From Paracoccaceae bacterium (lineage in GTDB: Bacteria > Pseudomonadota > Alphaproteobacteria > Rhodobacterales > Rhodobacteraceae), in assembly GCA_902525995.1 (NCBI GenBank), contig CABZJG010000017.1, positions 1-16,338 on the forward strand: 16,338 nucleotides of DNA. Reading direction: 5' to 3'. A model generated the notes under the pieces. The model made no database searches. It was not told where the DNA came from and saw nothing but the letters and a program-made list of their open reading frames with translations. How positions within the stretch are numbered: the stretch's first letter is position 1; each line of letters starts with the position of its first letter. A program made the position numbers and the translations under genes. Below are positions 7,729 through 14,677 of the stretch, piece by piece.

Positions 7729-8448
7729 ATGAGTCGAAAATCATTTCATCGTTTAAAGCAATTTGGGCCCTTGCTATTATTAATTGCAGGGGCTCTGATC
7801 GGCGCCATGTTATTGGGTGACTATATTACTTTTGAAACAGTTCAACGAAATCGTCAAAATTTGATTACCTTTCGAGATGAAAACTTTGGTTGGACGGTCG
7901 TGGGTTTTTTGAGCATCTATATCTTAATAGTATCCTTTTCACTTCCTGGCGCTAGCGTTACATCCATAACCGGTGGCTTTTTGTTCGGCTTAGTTCTTGG
8001 TACGGTCTTAAATGTTTTGGCTGCATCAATAGGAGCTATAGCGATCTTTTTGGCAGTAAAAATAGGCTTAGGAAAATTTGTGACTCAAAAAATCGACCAG
8101 TTTGGTGGGCGCATCACCGTTTTGAGAGAAAGGCTTCTCGAAAACGAAATAAGCGTGTTGCTAATGTTACGTCTGTTACCAATTGTGCCATTTTTTGCTG
8201 TGAATATCATAGCGGCACTTGTAGGGGTTCGGCTGAAAAATTTCGCCTTCACCACAATTTTGGGTATAATTCCAGGCGCATTGGTTTTTACTTGGATAGG
8301 CGTGGGGATCGGCGATGTTTTCGATCAGTCCGCAACGCCTGACATTTCACTAATCTGGTCCCCCCAAGTTCTTGGGCCGCTTGTTGGGCTGGCACTTCTT
8401 TTGGGGGTGCCTACTTTAATCCGTATCTTTAGGTCCAAGGAATATTAA
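7729..8448 (+). CDS. TVP38/TMEM64 (VTT-domain) membrane protein
   Basis: This 239-residue polytopic protein belongs to the TVP38/TMEM64 (DedA-like, VTT domain) family, whose members are linked to membrane lipid handling; the bacterial role is not settled. Hydrophobic segments lie at about residues 13-30, 56-72, 82-111, 142-165, 172-195 and 212-232. The family signature is seen in TGGFLFGLVLGTVLNVLAAS (81-100) and in LRLLPIVPFFAVNIIAALVGV (147-167), which carries the RLLP..PF..N pattern. I start at ATG 7729, preceded by GGA eight bases upstream; an in-frame TTG at 7687 would add 14 residues. The stop overlaps the next start as TAATG, so it is co-translated with the flavoprotein. The pairing of a VTT protein with a MerA-like flavoprotein recurs in proteobacteria, as I recall. 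Confidence 0.88.
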   Translation: MSRKSFHRLKQFGPLLLLIAGALIGAMLLGDYITFETVQRNRQNLITFRDENFGWTVVGFLSIYILIVSFSLPGASVTSITGGFLFGLVLGTVLNVLAASIGAIAIFLAVKIGLGKFVTQKIDQFGGRITVLRERLLENEISVLLMLRLLPIVPFFAVNIIAALVGVRLKNFAFTTILGIIPGALVFTWIGVGIGDVFDQSATPDISLIWSPQVLGPLVGLALLLGVPTLIRIFRSKEY

Positions 8449-9869
8449 TGGAACAGAAAATTAAAACCGATCTTCTGGTTATTGGAGCGGGGTCAGGTGG
8501 GTTGTCTGTCGCAGCAGCTGCCGTTCAAATGGGGGCAGATGTTGTCCTGTTAGAGGGGCATAAAATGGGCGGTGACTGTCTAAACTTTGGATGTGTGCCT
8601 TCGAAGGCCTTACTTTCTGCAGCAAAGGCTACGCAAGCTTTTCGCGAGTCAGATGCGTTTGGCACCAAATCTCAAGACCCTCAGGTTGATTATCAGGCAG
8701 TTCTAGCGCATGTTTCTGACATTATCGCAACAATTGAGCCCCACGACAGTCAGGAACGATTTGAAGCGCTGGGCGTCAAGGTGATTCGTGAATACGGTAG
8801 CTTTATTTCTCACCGAGAGGTCGAGGCCGGCTCATACAGGATAAAGGCCCGAAGAATAGTCATCGCAACAGGGTCTTCTGCATTTGTACCCTCTATCAAA
8901 GGATTGGAAGATGTCCCTTATTTAACCAATGAAACACTTTTTGAATTGCAAAATACGCCCAGCCATTTGGTGATTATTGGCGGTGGCCCGATCGGTGTTG
9001 AGATGGCGCAAGCGCACCGACGTTTAGGGATTAGGGTAACCTTGCTAGAGGCAGTTAAAATTTTACCGCGTGATGATCCAGAATTGGTAAGCGTGCTGGA
9101 AAGCAAGCTGCGAGAAGAAGGCGTGGCAATCAGGCAAGATATCCAAGTGACCCAAGTTTCCAAGTCAGATAATGGGGTTGAAGTTGAACTTTCAAATGGT
9201 GAAAAAATTGAGGGTTCGCATCTTTTGGTTGCCGCTGGTCGGCGGGCAAATCTGGAAAAGCTCAACTTGGCCGCCGCGGGTATTAAGCAGTCCAAAACAG
9301 GTATCGAGGTGAATGCCAGTCTTAAAACCAGTAATGCCCGAGTTTACGCTATTGGAGATGTCATTGGTGGACTTCAATTCACCCATGTGGCCGCTTATCA
9401 CGCTGGAATAGTGCTTCGGTCTAGTCTTTTGAGTTTGCCATCCGGTGTTAAAAATGGCCATATACCCTACGTTACTTTTACCGAGCCTGAATTGGCCCAG
9501 GTTGGAGCTACTGAAGGCGCAGCGCGGAGTAAATACGGCAGTGAATTAGCGGTTTGCCGGTTTTCATATAATGAAAATGATCGTGCCATTGCGGAAAGAT
9601 CAACAGAAGGAATTATCAAAATCCTCATCTATCGAGGTAGGGTCGTGGGGGTTTCGATTGTCGGTCGCCAAGCTGGTGAACTTATAAATTTTTGGGCGTT
9701 CGTCATTGCAAATGGCATTAAATTGTCGAAGATTGCGCAGATGGTTGCAGCTTATCCTACGCTGGGCGAAATAAACAAAAGGGTGGTTGGAAAGTATTTT
9801 GCACCACGCCTTTTTGAAAGCGCAGGTGTCAAATGGTTGGTGCGCTTTGTGCAAAAGTGGGTGCCTTAG
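8448..9869 (+). CDS. MerA-like FAD-dependent pyridine nucleotide-disulfide oxidoreductase
   Basis: The 473-residue protein has the full class I disulfide-reductase layout. An N-terminal FAD Rossmann fold (LLVIGAGSGGLSVA, residues 9-22) is followed by the redox pair C44/C49 in CLNFGCVPSK, then ATGSSAFVPSI, an NAD(P) fold with IIGGGPIGVEMAQ (176-188), the second FAD site YAIGDVIGG and the dimerisation domain. Near the C-terminus the motif reads AAYPTLGEINKR: Tyr stands where lipoamide dehydrogenase and glutathione reductase have the catalytic His of the His-Glu pair. This resembles mercuric reductase. However, it lacks the N-terminal heavy-metal domain and the C-terminal vicinal Cys pair of MerA (it ends VQKWVP), so mercury reduction is not supported. 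The substrate is unknown. It overlaps the VTT gene by one base and precedes the histidine kinase by three bases. Confidence 0.9.
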   Translation: MEQKIKTDLLVIGAGSGGLSVAAAAVQMGADVVLLEGHKMGGDCLNFGCVPSKALLSAAKATQAFRESDAFGTKSQDPQVDYQAVLAHVSDIIATIEPHDSQERFEALGVKVIREYGSFISHREVEAGSYRIKARRIVIATGSSAFVPSIKGLEDVPYLTNETLFELQNTPSHLVIIGGGPIGVEMAQAHRRLGIRVTLLEAVKILPRDDPELVSVLESKLREEGVAIRQDIQVTQVSKSDNGVEVELSNGEKIEGSHLLVAAGRRANLEKLNLAAAGIKQSKTGIEVNASLKTSNARVYAIGDVIGGLQFTHVAAYHAGIVLRSSLLSLPSGVKNGHIPYVTFTEPELAQVGATEGAARSKYGSELAVCRFSYNENDRAIAERSTEGIIKILIYRGRVVGVSIVGRQAGELINFWAFVIANGIKLSKIAQMVAAYPTLGEINKRVVGKYFAPRLFESAGVKWLVRFVQKWVP

Positions 9870-9872
9870 GTC

Positions 9873-11243
9873 ATGTTTAACACATTGTCTGGCCGGTTTT
9901 TGGTGTTGACGATTGTGTTCGTTATGTTAGCGGAGATTTTTATTTTCATCCCATCCATTTCTCGATTTCGAGTTGAATTCTTGTCGGCGCGAATTGAAAG
10001 AGCGCAAATTGCTTCGCTCGCATTGCTAGCAGATGAAATGCTTTCACCTGAGTTGGAAGAAGAGCTCCTTGAAAATACTGCAGTTTTTAATGTTGTGCTG
10101 CGCCGAAACGCAACGCGAGAATTGGTTTTGACATCTGAATTAACGCAACCGGTGCATGATACGTTTGATTTAAGATCGGCAACAACCTGGGACTTAATAA
10201 GTGATGCATTAAGCAGACTCGCTGACCCACGGATTAGGGTCATCAGGGTGATCGGGGAACCTCGGCTTATGGGTGGTTCATTGATCGAAGTTACTTTGCA
10301 AACCCAAGATTTGCGCAATGCCATGATCAATTATGGCCTGCGTATCTTTATTTTATCCGCTGTTATCTCCGCATTTACGGCATTATTGCTCTTTTTGGCT
10401 GTTCGCATTGTTATGGTAAGGCCCATTAACCGGGTGATCCAGCATATGAAGTCTTATGCTTTGTCGCCAGAAGATGCTCGGCAAATTATCCAACCCAATG
10501 CAAAAATTTCTGAGCTAAAGGAAGCCGAAGTTGCCTTGCAGACAATGCACAATCAACTGACCGGAGCGTTAAAACAAAAGCATAGATTGGCGCAACTTGG
10601 AGAAGCAGTTTCCAAATTAAGTCATGATTTAAGAAATATACTGAGCACTGTGCAATTGCTTTCTGACCGTATGGAAAGTAGCCAGGATCCCTTAGTAAAA
10701 AGCCTTGCGCCCAAACTGATCACAAGTGTTTCAAGAGCGGTAACTTTAACAGAGAGCACATTACATTTTGGTAAAGCGCAGGAGCCATCGCCACAAATTA
10801 GGCAGGTTGAACTATACCAGATTGTGGAAGATGTTATAGTTAATGAGCGCATGTGGGTGGCAGGCAAAAATACAATTATCTCTAGTTCGGTTCCAAGAAA
10901 TATGATTGTTAGTGCAGATCCAGACCAGCTTCATAGAGCTTTGTCCAACCTTGTGCGAAATGCGCGGCAAGCTATCGATTTGCAAGGAACCGAAGGAACA
11001 ATCAACGTATCTGCTTCACAGGATGCCGAAATGTGGCTTATTGATGTTGTAGATACAGGTTTAGGTTTGCCTAAAGAGGCCCGTTCGCATTTGTTTGAAC
11101 CCTTTAGAGGGTCTGTACGTAGGGGTGGTATAGGATTAGGATTGTCAATTAGCCAAGAATTAATTCGTGGCCATGGGGGTGAGATAAATCTTCTGTGGTC
11201 AAATGCAAAGGGCACAAAGTTCCAAATTAAATTGCCTAAATAG
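9873..11243 (+). CDS. Membrane sensor histidine kinase
   Basis: This 456-residue two-component sensor has an N-terminal membrane helix (about residues 9-28), a periplasmic sensing region of some 125 residues without recognised motifs, a second membrane helix (156-180), a HAMP-like segment starting VRPINRVIQHM (182-192), and a cytoplasmic kinase. The phospho-accepting His is H251 in KLSHDLRN; the ATP-binding domain has the N box NLVRNARQAI (N363), G1 DTGLGLP (394-400), an F box LFEPFRG (407-413) and G2 GGIGLGLSI (418-426). Autophosphorylation on H251 is therefore expected. The start is ATG 9873, three bases after the flavoprotein stop, with TTAGG as a weak ribosome site. No response regulator gene is in view, either downstream before the tRNA or upstream in the operon, so the partner is unknown. 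Confidence 0.92.
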   Translation: MFNTLSGRFLVLTIVFVMLAEIFIFIPSISRFRVEFLSARIERAQIASLALLADEMLSPELEEELLENTAVFNVVLRRNATRELVLTSELTQPVHDTFDLRSATTWDLISDALSRLADPRIRVIRVIGEPRLMGGSLIEVTLQTQDLRNAMINYGLRIFILSAVISAFTALLLFLAVRIVMVRPINRVIQHMKSYALSPEDARQIIQPNAKISELKEAEVALQTMHNQLTGALKQKHRLAQLGEAVSKLSHDLRNILSTVQLLSDRMESSQDPLVKSLAPKLITSVSRAVTLTESTLHFGKAQEPSPQIRQVELYQIVEDVIVNERMWVAGKNTIISSSVPRNMIVSADPDQLHRALSNLVRNARQAIDLQGTEGTINVSASQDAEMWLIDVVDTGLGLPKEARSHLFEPFRGSVRRGGIGLGLSISQELIRGHGGEINLLWSNAKGTKFQIKLPK

Positions 11244-11338
11244 CTTGGAGTATAAGGCGATGTTCAACAAATTAGTTTTTCAAGAGCTATTTTTGCCTCT
11301 TGCAAAGCCCGAAGGAGTGGCTTAGATCGCAGTGATAG
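11244..11338 (+). other. Spacer between histidine kinase and tRNA, with a possible 21-codon ORF
   Basis: The 95-bp gap holds a reading frame of 21 codons (11260-11325, MFNKLVFQELFLPLAKPEGVA) preceded by GGAG and AAGG. I do not recognise it and it may be chance. A short inverted repeat CAAGAG/CTCTTG is present in the same stretch, but no T-run follows it, so I do not call a terminator. Confidence 0.2.
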
Positions 11339-11415
11339 GCACCGGTAGCTCAGCTGGATAGAGTACTTGACTACGAATCAAGGGGTCGGGGGTTCGAATC
11401 CTCCCCGGTGCGCCA
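11339..11415 (+). tRNA. tRNA-Arg (anticodon ACG)
   Basis: The 77-nt sequence folds as a full cloverleaf. The acceptor stem is GCACCGG paired with CCGGTGC (11405-11411), the discriminator is G, and CCA is encoded (11413-11415). The D arm is in AGCTCAGCTGGATAGAGT. The anticodon stem CTTGA/TCAAG encloses the loop CTACGAA, giving anticodon ACG, which is read as inosine-34 after deamination and serves CGN codons. The T arm carries GGTTCGAATCC. The gene stands at the border between ordinary operons and accessory DNA, a usual attachment site for integrative elements. Confidence 0.97.
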
Positions 11416-11631
11416 TTTATTTATATTAAGTATTTAAATATCAGGGGTTTAAGTGACTTTTTTGTATTTAAGACCCACTATAAGCCCCATAATAGGTTCC
11501 GCAGTGTAAATAGTTTTTAGGTGCATAATCCAGTGCGCTGCTGAAGACTATATCGATATTGAGGTAAGTCGCATTAACACCGCTGGGAGCATCCAGCATA
11601 AAATGTTTATGATCTACTTAATGGGGTAAAC

Positions 11632-11745
11632 ATGGCAAAGCTCACAATTCGACTCACAGATACTGAAATACAAGATCCTGCAATATATTGCTGTGTCACC
11701 TTCAATATTAGGCAGAAAGCGCAATTAAAAATCGAGCTTGGATAG
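11632..11745 (+). pseudogene. Possible N-terminal remnant of a tyrosine integrase or phage-like gene
   Basis: A 37-codon ORF starts at ATG 11632 behind ATGGGGTAAAC, a plausible ribosome site, and reads MAKLTIRLTDTEIQ before losing any familiar pattern. LTDTEIQ resembles the start of the arm-binding domain (DUF4102) of P4-type tyrosine integrases, which often begin with LTDT-like residues and insert beside tRNA genes. The match is only seven residues, so this is suggestive and no more. The frame breaks near 11709-11745, where the overlapping 52-codon frame takes over. If both pieces were once one gene, a frameshift and a large loss have removed most of it. Confidence 0.25.
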
Positions 11746-11870
11746 CAACTGACGAAATAGTGACGCCTTTAGTTCTACACTGCAATTCTAACAGTATTCA
11801 AATTGCGACAGGCTCAATAGTACAGGTTCAGCAAGCCTATGAACGTGGTGTCATTACCAAGGCTTCCTAA
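11712..11870 (+). pseudogene. Open frame without start, possible phage-like gene 3' end
   Basis: After a TAG at 11709-11711 the frame is open for 52 codons and reads KNRAWIATDEIVTPLVLHCN, then ends YERGVITKAS with TAA at 11868-11870. There is no ATG, GTG or TTG start inside, so it is either the shifted continuation of the ORF at 11632 or a stray frame. Its stop lies five bases before the HNH gene, a phage-like spacing. I do not recognise the family. Confidence 0.25.
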
Positions 11871-11875
11871 AATCT

Positions 11876-12205
11876 ATGGCTGGTTTCAATCAGTCAAAGC
11901 CTTGGCGTAGGATGCGCACTAAGATACTTATCAGGGACAGGTATCGCTGCAGGATGTGTGGCACGCGCCTTCTTACAGGTCGTAAGTCACGAAGGTCTGT
12001 AGTGATAGACCACACAATACCGCGCGAGCTTGCTCCCGATCTGGAGTTAGATGAAAGTAATCTCAAGGCTGTTTGCAAGCACTGTCATGATGTAGAGTGT
12101 CAGGCGATAGAGAAGCGGCACAAGCATGACGCCTCTGCTATCGAACACTCAAAGAACTCCTATCGCCCTATAGGCTTGGACGGATATCCAGTAGATATAG
12201 GTTGA
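11876..12205 (+). CDS. HNH endonuclease, phage type
   Basis: The 109-residue protein carries a complete HNH nuclease core: PWRRMRTKILIRDRYRCRMCG (residues 9-29) with the first zinc-type CxxC, the catalytic VVIDHTIPRE (residues 42-51) and NLKAVCKHCHD with the second CxxC and the final His. The ending IGLDGYPVDIG is like that of small HNH proteins encoded next to terminase genes in tailed phages, where they assist DNA packaging. No terminase gene is recognisable downstream here, so this may be a phage leftover or a solitary homing-like nuclease. The reading frame is intact from ATG 11876, although no strong ribosome site precedes it. Confidence 0.82.
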   Translation: MAGFNQSKPWRRMRTKILIRDRYRCRMCGTRLLTGRKSRRSVVIDHTIPRELAPDLELDESNLKAVCKHCHDVECQAIEKRHKHDASAIEHSKNSYRPIGLDGYPVDIG

Positions 12206-12885
12206 TAGAGAGACTAAATGGCCTTTGTTTAACATACAGCGATAGCGTGCTGGCGTTCCAAAGGCCGCCCGGCTTGATTCCGACTTTCCCCATGTGGGGA
12301 AAAACTCACAAGCTATGAGCCGCCGCGATTGAGTTGCATCAATGAGCTTGATGCCGACCTTTCCCCCAAAAAAGCTGATGGGGGGGTAGTCAAAAGTTTT
12401 AGGCCAATTCTGCCCAAACCCGTCGCCCCGCTTTCTGTGCGTACCCGCGAATTAGCGATAGGGGGTCAAAGCCTCCAAAAGCCAATAAAATATAGAAATT
12501 CAAGAACATTTAAGGTGTTTTTTGAGAGTTACAGCATGTGAAGCGTTGGAATTTCAAAACATGCCCGCTGGTGGATACACAAAACCCCCTTCCCTATTTT
12601 ACCCGATTGCACTTCAGCCAATGGCAGTGTTTTAGGTTTTAGCGCTGTTTTTAGTCCTTGCCGGACAACCCGAGGTTTCCCAACGCCCTCAGATTGCACA
12701 GAGAGGCGCTGAGAGGCCTGCTGAGTGCGGGAAAGGATTTTTCCTACTCACCCCCGACCCCACAATATTCGCACAAAACCCGCTCTAAAAAGGGCGCTTT
12801 GGGACGATTATTTTGGCATAGTCCAATCATGAAGCGTCTAGGGATTTAAAGCACAGCATGTCCCCGCGCCACACGTTGCTCTGGT
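12206..12885. other. Long stretch without a convincing gene
   Basis: About 680 bp after the HNH gene show only short frames (70 codons from 12329, 63 codons from 12658) that match nothing I know. Visible structures are a perfect 18-bp palindrome at 12285-12302, a C-run/G-run pair around 12361-12387 and an inverted pair GGCCTTTG/CAAAGGCC at 12220-12227 and 12259-12266. The order HNH followed by G-rich sequence would fit a decayed phage HNH-terminase junction, but I cannot prove it. No tRNA or other RNA gene is apparent. Confidence 0.5.
12285..12302. repeat. Perfect 18-bp palindrome
   Basis: TTTCCCCA is followed by TG and then TGGGGAAA, arms of 8 bp with a 2-base centre. There is no T-run beyond either arm in the direction that would make it a rho-independent terminator, so a protein-binding site or decayed terminator is possible. 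Confidence 0.5.
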
Positions 12886-12909
12886 TGAGCAGCCTCATCT
12901 GACTGGTCC
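12886..12909 (-). repeat. Candidate outer end (right inverted repeat) of the minus-strand IS3 copy
   Basis: TGAGCAGCC opens a stretch that ends CTGACTGGTCC, about 10 bp beyond the orfB stop at 12920. It begins with TG as IS3-family ends do and resembles ends I know from IS3-family elements of this group. No matching left end is found to confirm it. Confidence 0.3.
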
Positions 12910-12919
12910 AAGACGATTG

Positions 12920-13400
12920 TTAGTGCATGATTGGCCTTTGGTCCATCGGTATGATGGTTTCGGGTGCTGGTGGACGATAGCCCAATGCACTGTGTGGTCT
13001 TTTAGTATTGTAGTGATGTCTCCATTGTTCGATGATGATTTGTGCTTCCCTTAAGGTGTAGAAGCTCTCTGCGTTAAGCAGCTCATCTCTGAACCTGCCA
13101 TTGAAGCTTTCACAATATCCATTCTCCCAAGGAGAACCTGGCTCGATGTAGGCAGTCTTTGCGCCCACAGCTGCAATCCAGTCTCTGACAGCCTGAGCAA
13201 CGAACTCGGGGCCATTGTCTGACCGTATGAATGCTGAAAAGCATCGCAAGATAAATTGATCTGTCAAAGTACTAATTACGTTCGTAGAGTTCAGTTTTCG
13301 ATCTACCTTGATGGCCAAGCATTCCCGGCCGAACGCGTCGATAAGGTTCAGCGTTCGAAACGCCTTCCCGTCATCGGTGCGGCAATGAACAAAGTCATAA
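12920..13400 (-). pseudogene. IS3-family transposase OrfB, 5' truncated
   Basis: The minus-strand frame starts inside the integrase core at YDFVHCRTDDGK, continues AFRTLNLIDAFGRECLAIKV and ends at TAA 12920-12922. It keeps all three catalytic residues: D of YDFV, D of RSDNGPEF and, 35 residues later, E of CESFNGRF. The C-terminal HYNTKRPHSALGYRPP block is typical of IS3-family OrfB. About the first 110 residues (the HTH_21-like region) and the whole orfA are missing. Homology ends at about 13400, exactly where the plus-strand IS3 piece appears to begin. A TTG at 13316-13318 could start a shorter reading, but the homologous frame extends past it, so this is a broken gene. Confidence 0.85.
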
Positions 13401-13731
13401 TGTCTTGGCCCTCTGAAACTGTGCTACTATTTATTGACCAATGGAGTTTCGAAGGATGGCACGGAAACGGTATTGAGATGAGGATGCGCTGAAGATATTG
13501 CGCGAGATTGATGTGCACTTGCACGACGGTCTTGATGCGGTGAGCGCCTGTCGCAAGGCGGGGATTTCGGACAAAACCTATTACTATTGGCGCAAGAAGT
13601 TCGGGGGGCTCGGTTGGCCGCAGCTCTCTGAGATGAAAGCGCTGAAGAAGGAAAATGAGCGTCTTAAAAAGATCGTTGCAGATCTGCAACTGGACAAGCT
13701 GATCCTGAAAGAGAGCCTCGATTATTTAACG
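13401..13731 (+). pseudogene. IS3-family OrfA (HTH) with in-frame stop and lost 3' part
   Basis: From ATG 13456 the frame reads MARKRY, then TGA at 13474-13476, then DEDALKILREIDVHLHDGLD and on through a Tnp_1/HTH domain (SACRKAGISDKTYYYWRKKF) and the leucine-zipper-like ENERLKKIVADLQLDKLILKES to LDYL. Related OrfA proteins have Ser at the stop position, so a single base change (TCA to TGA or similar) explains it. Homology ends at LDYL near 13731; the expected end of OrfA and the frameshifting junction to orfB are gone and IS1595-type DNA follows. The TG-starting sequence at 13401 may be the element's left end. A shorter protein from TTG 13498 could be made but would lack part of the HTH. Confidence 0.8.
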
Positions 13732-13766
13732 GAATTAGTAGTTATGGGCTTGAAGTGCGTTTACTG

Positions 13767-13784
13767 AAATGATAGACATCATTT
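13767..13784. promoter_or_regulatory. 18-bp perfect inverted repeat in the transposase leader, candidate operator
   Basis: AAATGAT, spacer AGAC, ATCATTT: perfect 7-bp arms. It lies immediately upstream of the ribosome site GGAGG (13788-13792) and 16 bp before the transposase ATG. Its place suits a repressor site or an RNA hairpin that modulates initiation. No regulator gene is seen. Confidence 0.4.
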
Positions 13785-13800
13785 ATCGGAGGATATAGCA

Positions 13801-14677
13801 ATGAACCTTATCACAATATTTAAGCGCTTTCCTGATCAAGAAGCTTGTATTGAATACTTAGAAAAGGTTCGTTGGGGTAACCATGGGCACTGCCCACATT
13901 GTGGCTCTACAAAAGTGGCTCGCAAGGCGGATGCAGGGCGCGTCGGGCGATGGAATTGTCACGACTGCAGGTCCAGCTACAATGTTTTATCTGGCACAAT
14001 TTTTGAAAAAACACGTATTCCTCTGCAAAAGTGGTTTCTGGCAATCGGGTTAATGGTAAACGCGAAAAAAAGCCTATCTAGCAACCAGTTGGCCCGTGAC
14101 TTGGATATGAACCAAAAATCGGCTTGGTATATGCAGCAGCGCATTCGCGCGGCAATGTTGATAGATGAATCAGAGTTGCTTCAAGGCATTGTGGAGGCCG
14201 ACGAAACCTATGTTGGCGGTAAGCCTCGCAAGAAAAATAATCGTGATGATGACACCCCAAATAAGCGTGGGCGCGGCACAAAGAAAACACCCGTTTTGGG
14301 CGCAGTGGAGCGTGGCGGGCGTGTAATTGCAAAGGTCTCCGATAAAAACCACAGGCAAAGCTATTTTGCGCTTTCTAAGCAGTGCAGTGGACCCTATGGG
14401 GACACTACTTATGACGGATGAATACAAATCATATAATGTCACAAACGGCGTTTATAATCGTGCCGTTGTAAACCACAAAAAACGCTACGCAGATGGTGAC
14501 ACACACACCAATACAATCGAAGGGTTCTGGTCCCTTGTGAAACGGTCTTGGTATGGATCACACCATCATTATAGCCGCAATTATATGCCTCTTTTTGTTG
14601 CAGAAAGCTGTTGGAAATATAATCAACGCAAAAATTCTGACCCCTTCGCAGCATTTATGAAGGGCTGTTTCGCATGA
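13801..14677 (+). pseudogene. IS1595-family transposase (ISXO2-like DDE), frameshifted
   Basis: The protein opens MNLITIFKRFPDQEACIEYL, followed by a zinc ribbon (CPHCGS and CHDC, residues about 35-60) for DNA binding and then the DDE domain: D of EADETYVGG, D of LMTDEYKSY and E of TNTIEGFWSLVKRSWYG. The ribosome site GGAGG lies eight bases before ATG 13801. The first frame leaves the family pattern after KVSDK and stops at 14421. The pattern resumes one frame over with TTGKAILRFLSSAVDPMG and runs to the TGA at 14675-14677. The switch falls in a run of five A (14344-14348); four A would restore one frame of about 291 residues. So there is a one-base insertion, a sequencing error, or unusual frameshifting. 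The stop overlaps the next start as ATGA. Confidence 0.88.

Larger units (their letters stand above)
11416..11875. other. Accessory spacer with probable gene remnants
   Basis: The first 215 bp after the tRNA are AT-rich and show no gene, and no second copy of the tRNA 3' end is visible in the window. From 11632 a short ORF with a GGGG ribosome-site-like stretch reads MAKLTIRLTDTEIQ and stops at 11745. In another frame, 11712-11870 is open for 52 codons without a start codon (listed separately). I see no intact gene here. Confidence 0.45.

Noticed and set aside
8448..9869. Mercuric reductase
   Set aside because: Heavy-metal domain and the C-terminal vicinal cysteines are absent, and no mer genes are nearby; only the fold and the CLNFGCVPSK site agree.
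8918..10330. Minus-strand frames opposite the flavoprotein and kinase
   Set aside because: Shadow frames; the plus strand carries complete family motifs.
11281..11316. Inverted repeat CAAGAG/CTCTTG after the histidine kinase as a terminator
   Set aside because: Only 6 bp arms and no T-run follows on either strand.
12329..12849. Two short plus-strand frames (70 and 63 codons) as genes
   Set aside because: No ribosome sites, no recognisable domains, and starts on non-ATG codons or in odd context.
14078..14654. Minus-strand frames opposite the IS1595 transposase
   Set aside because: They are antisense to a clear zinc-ribbon/DDE transposase.
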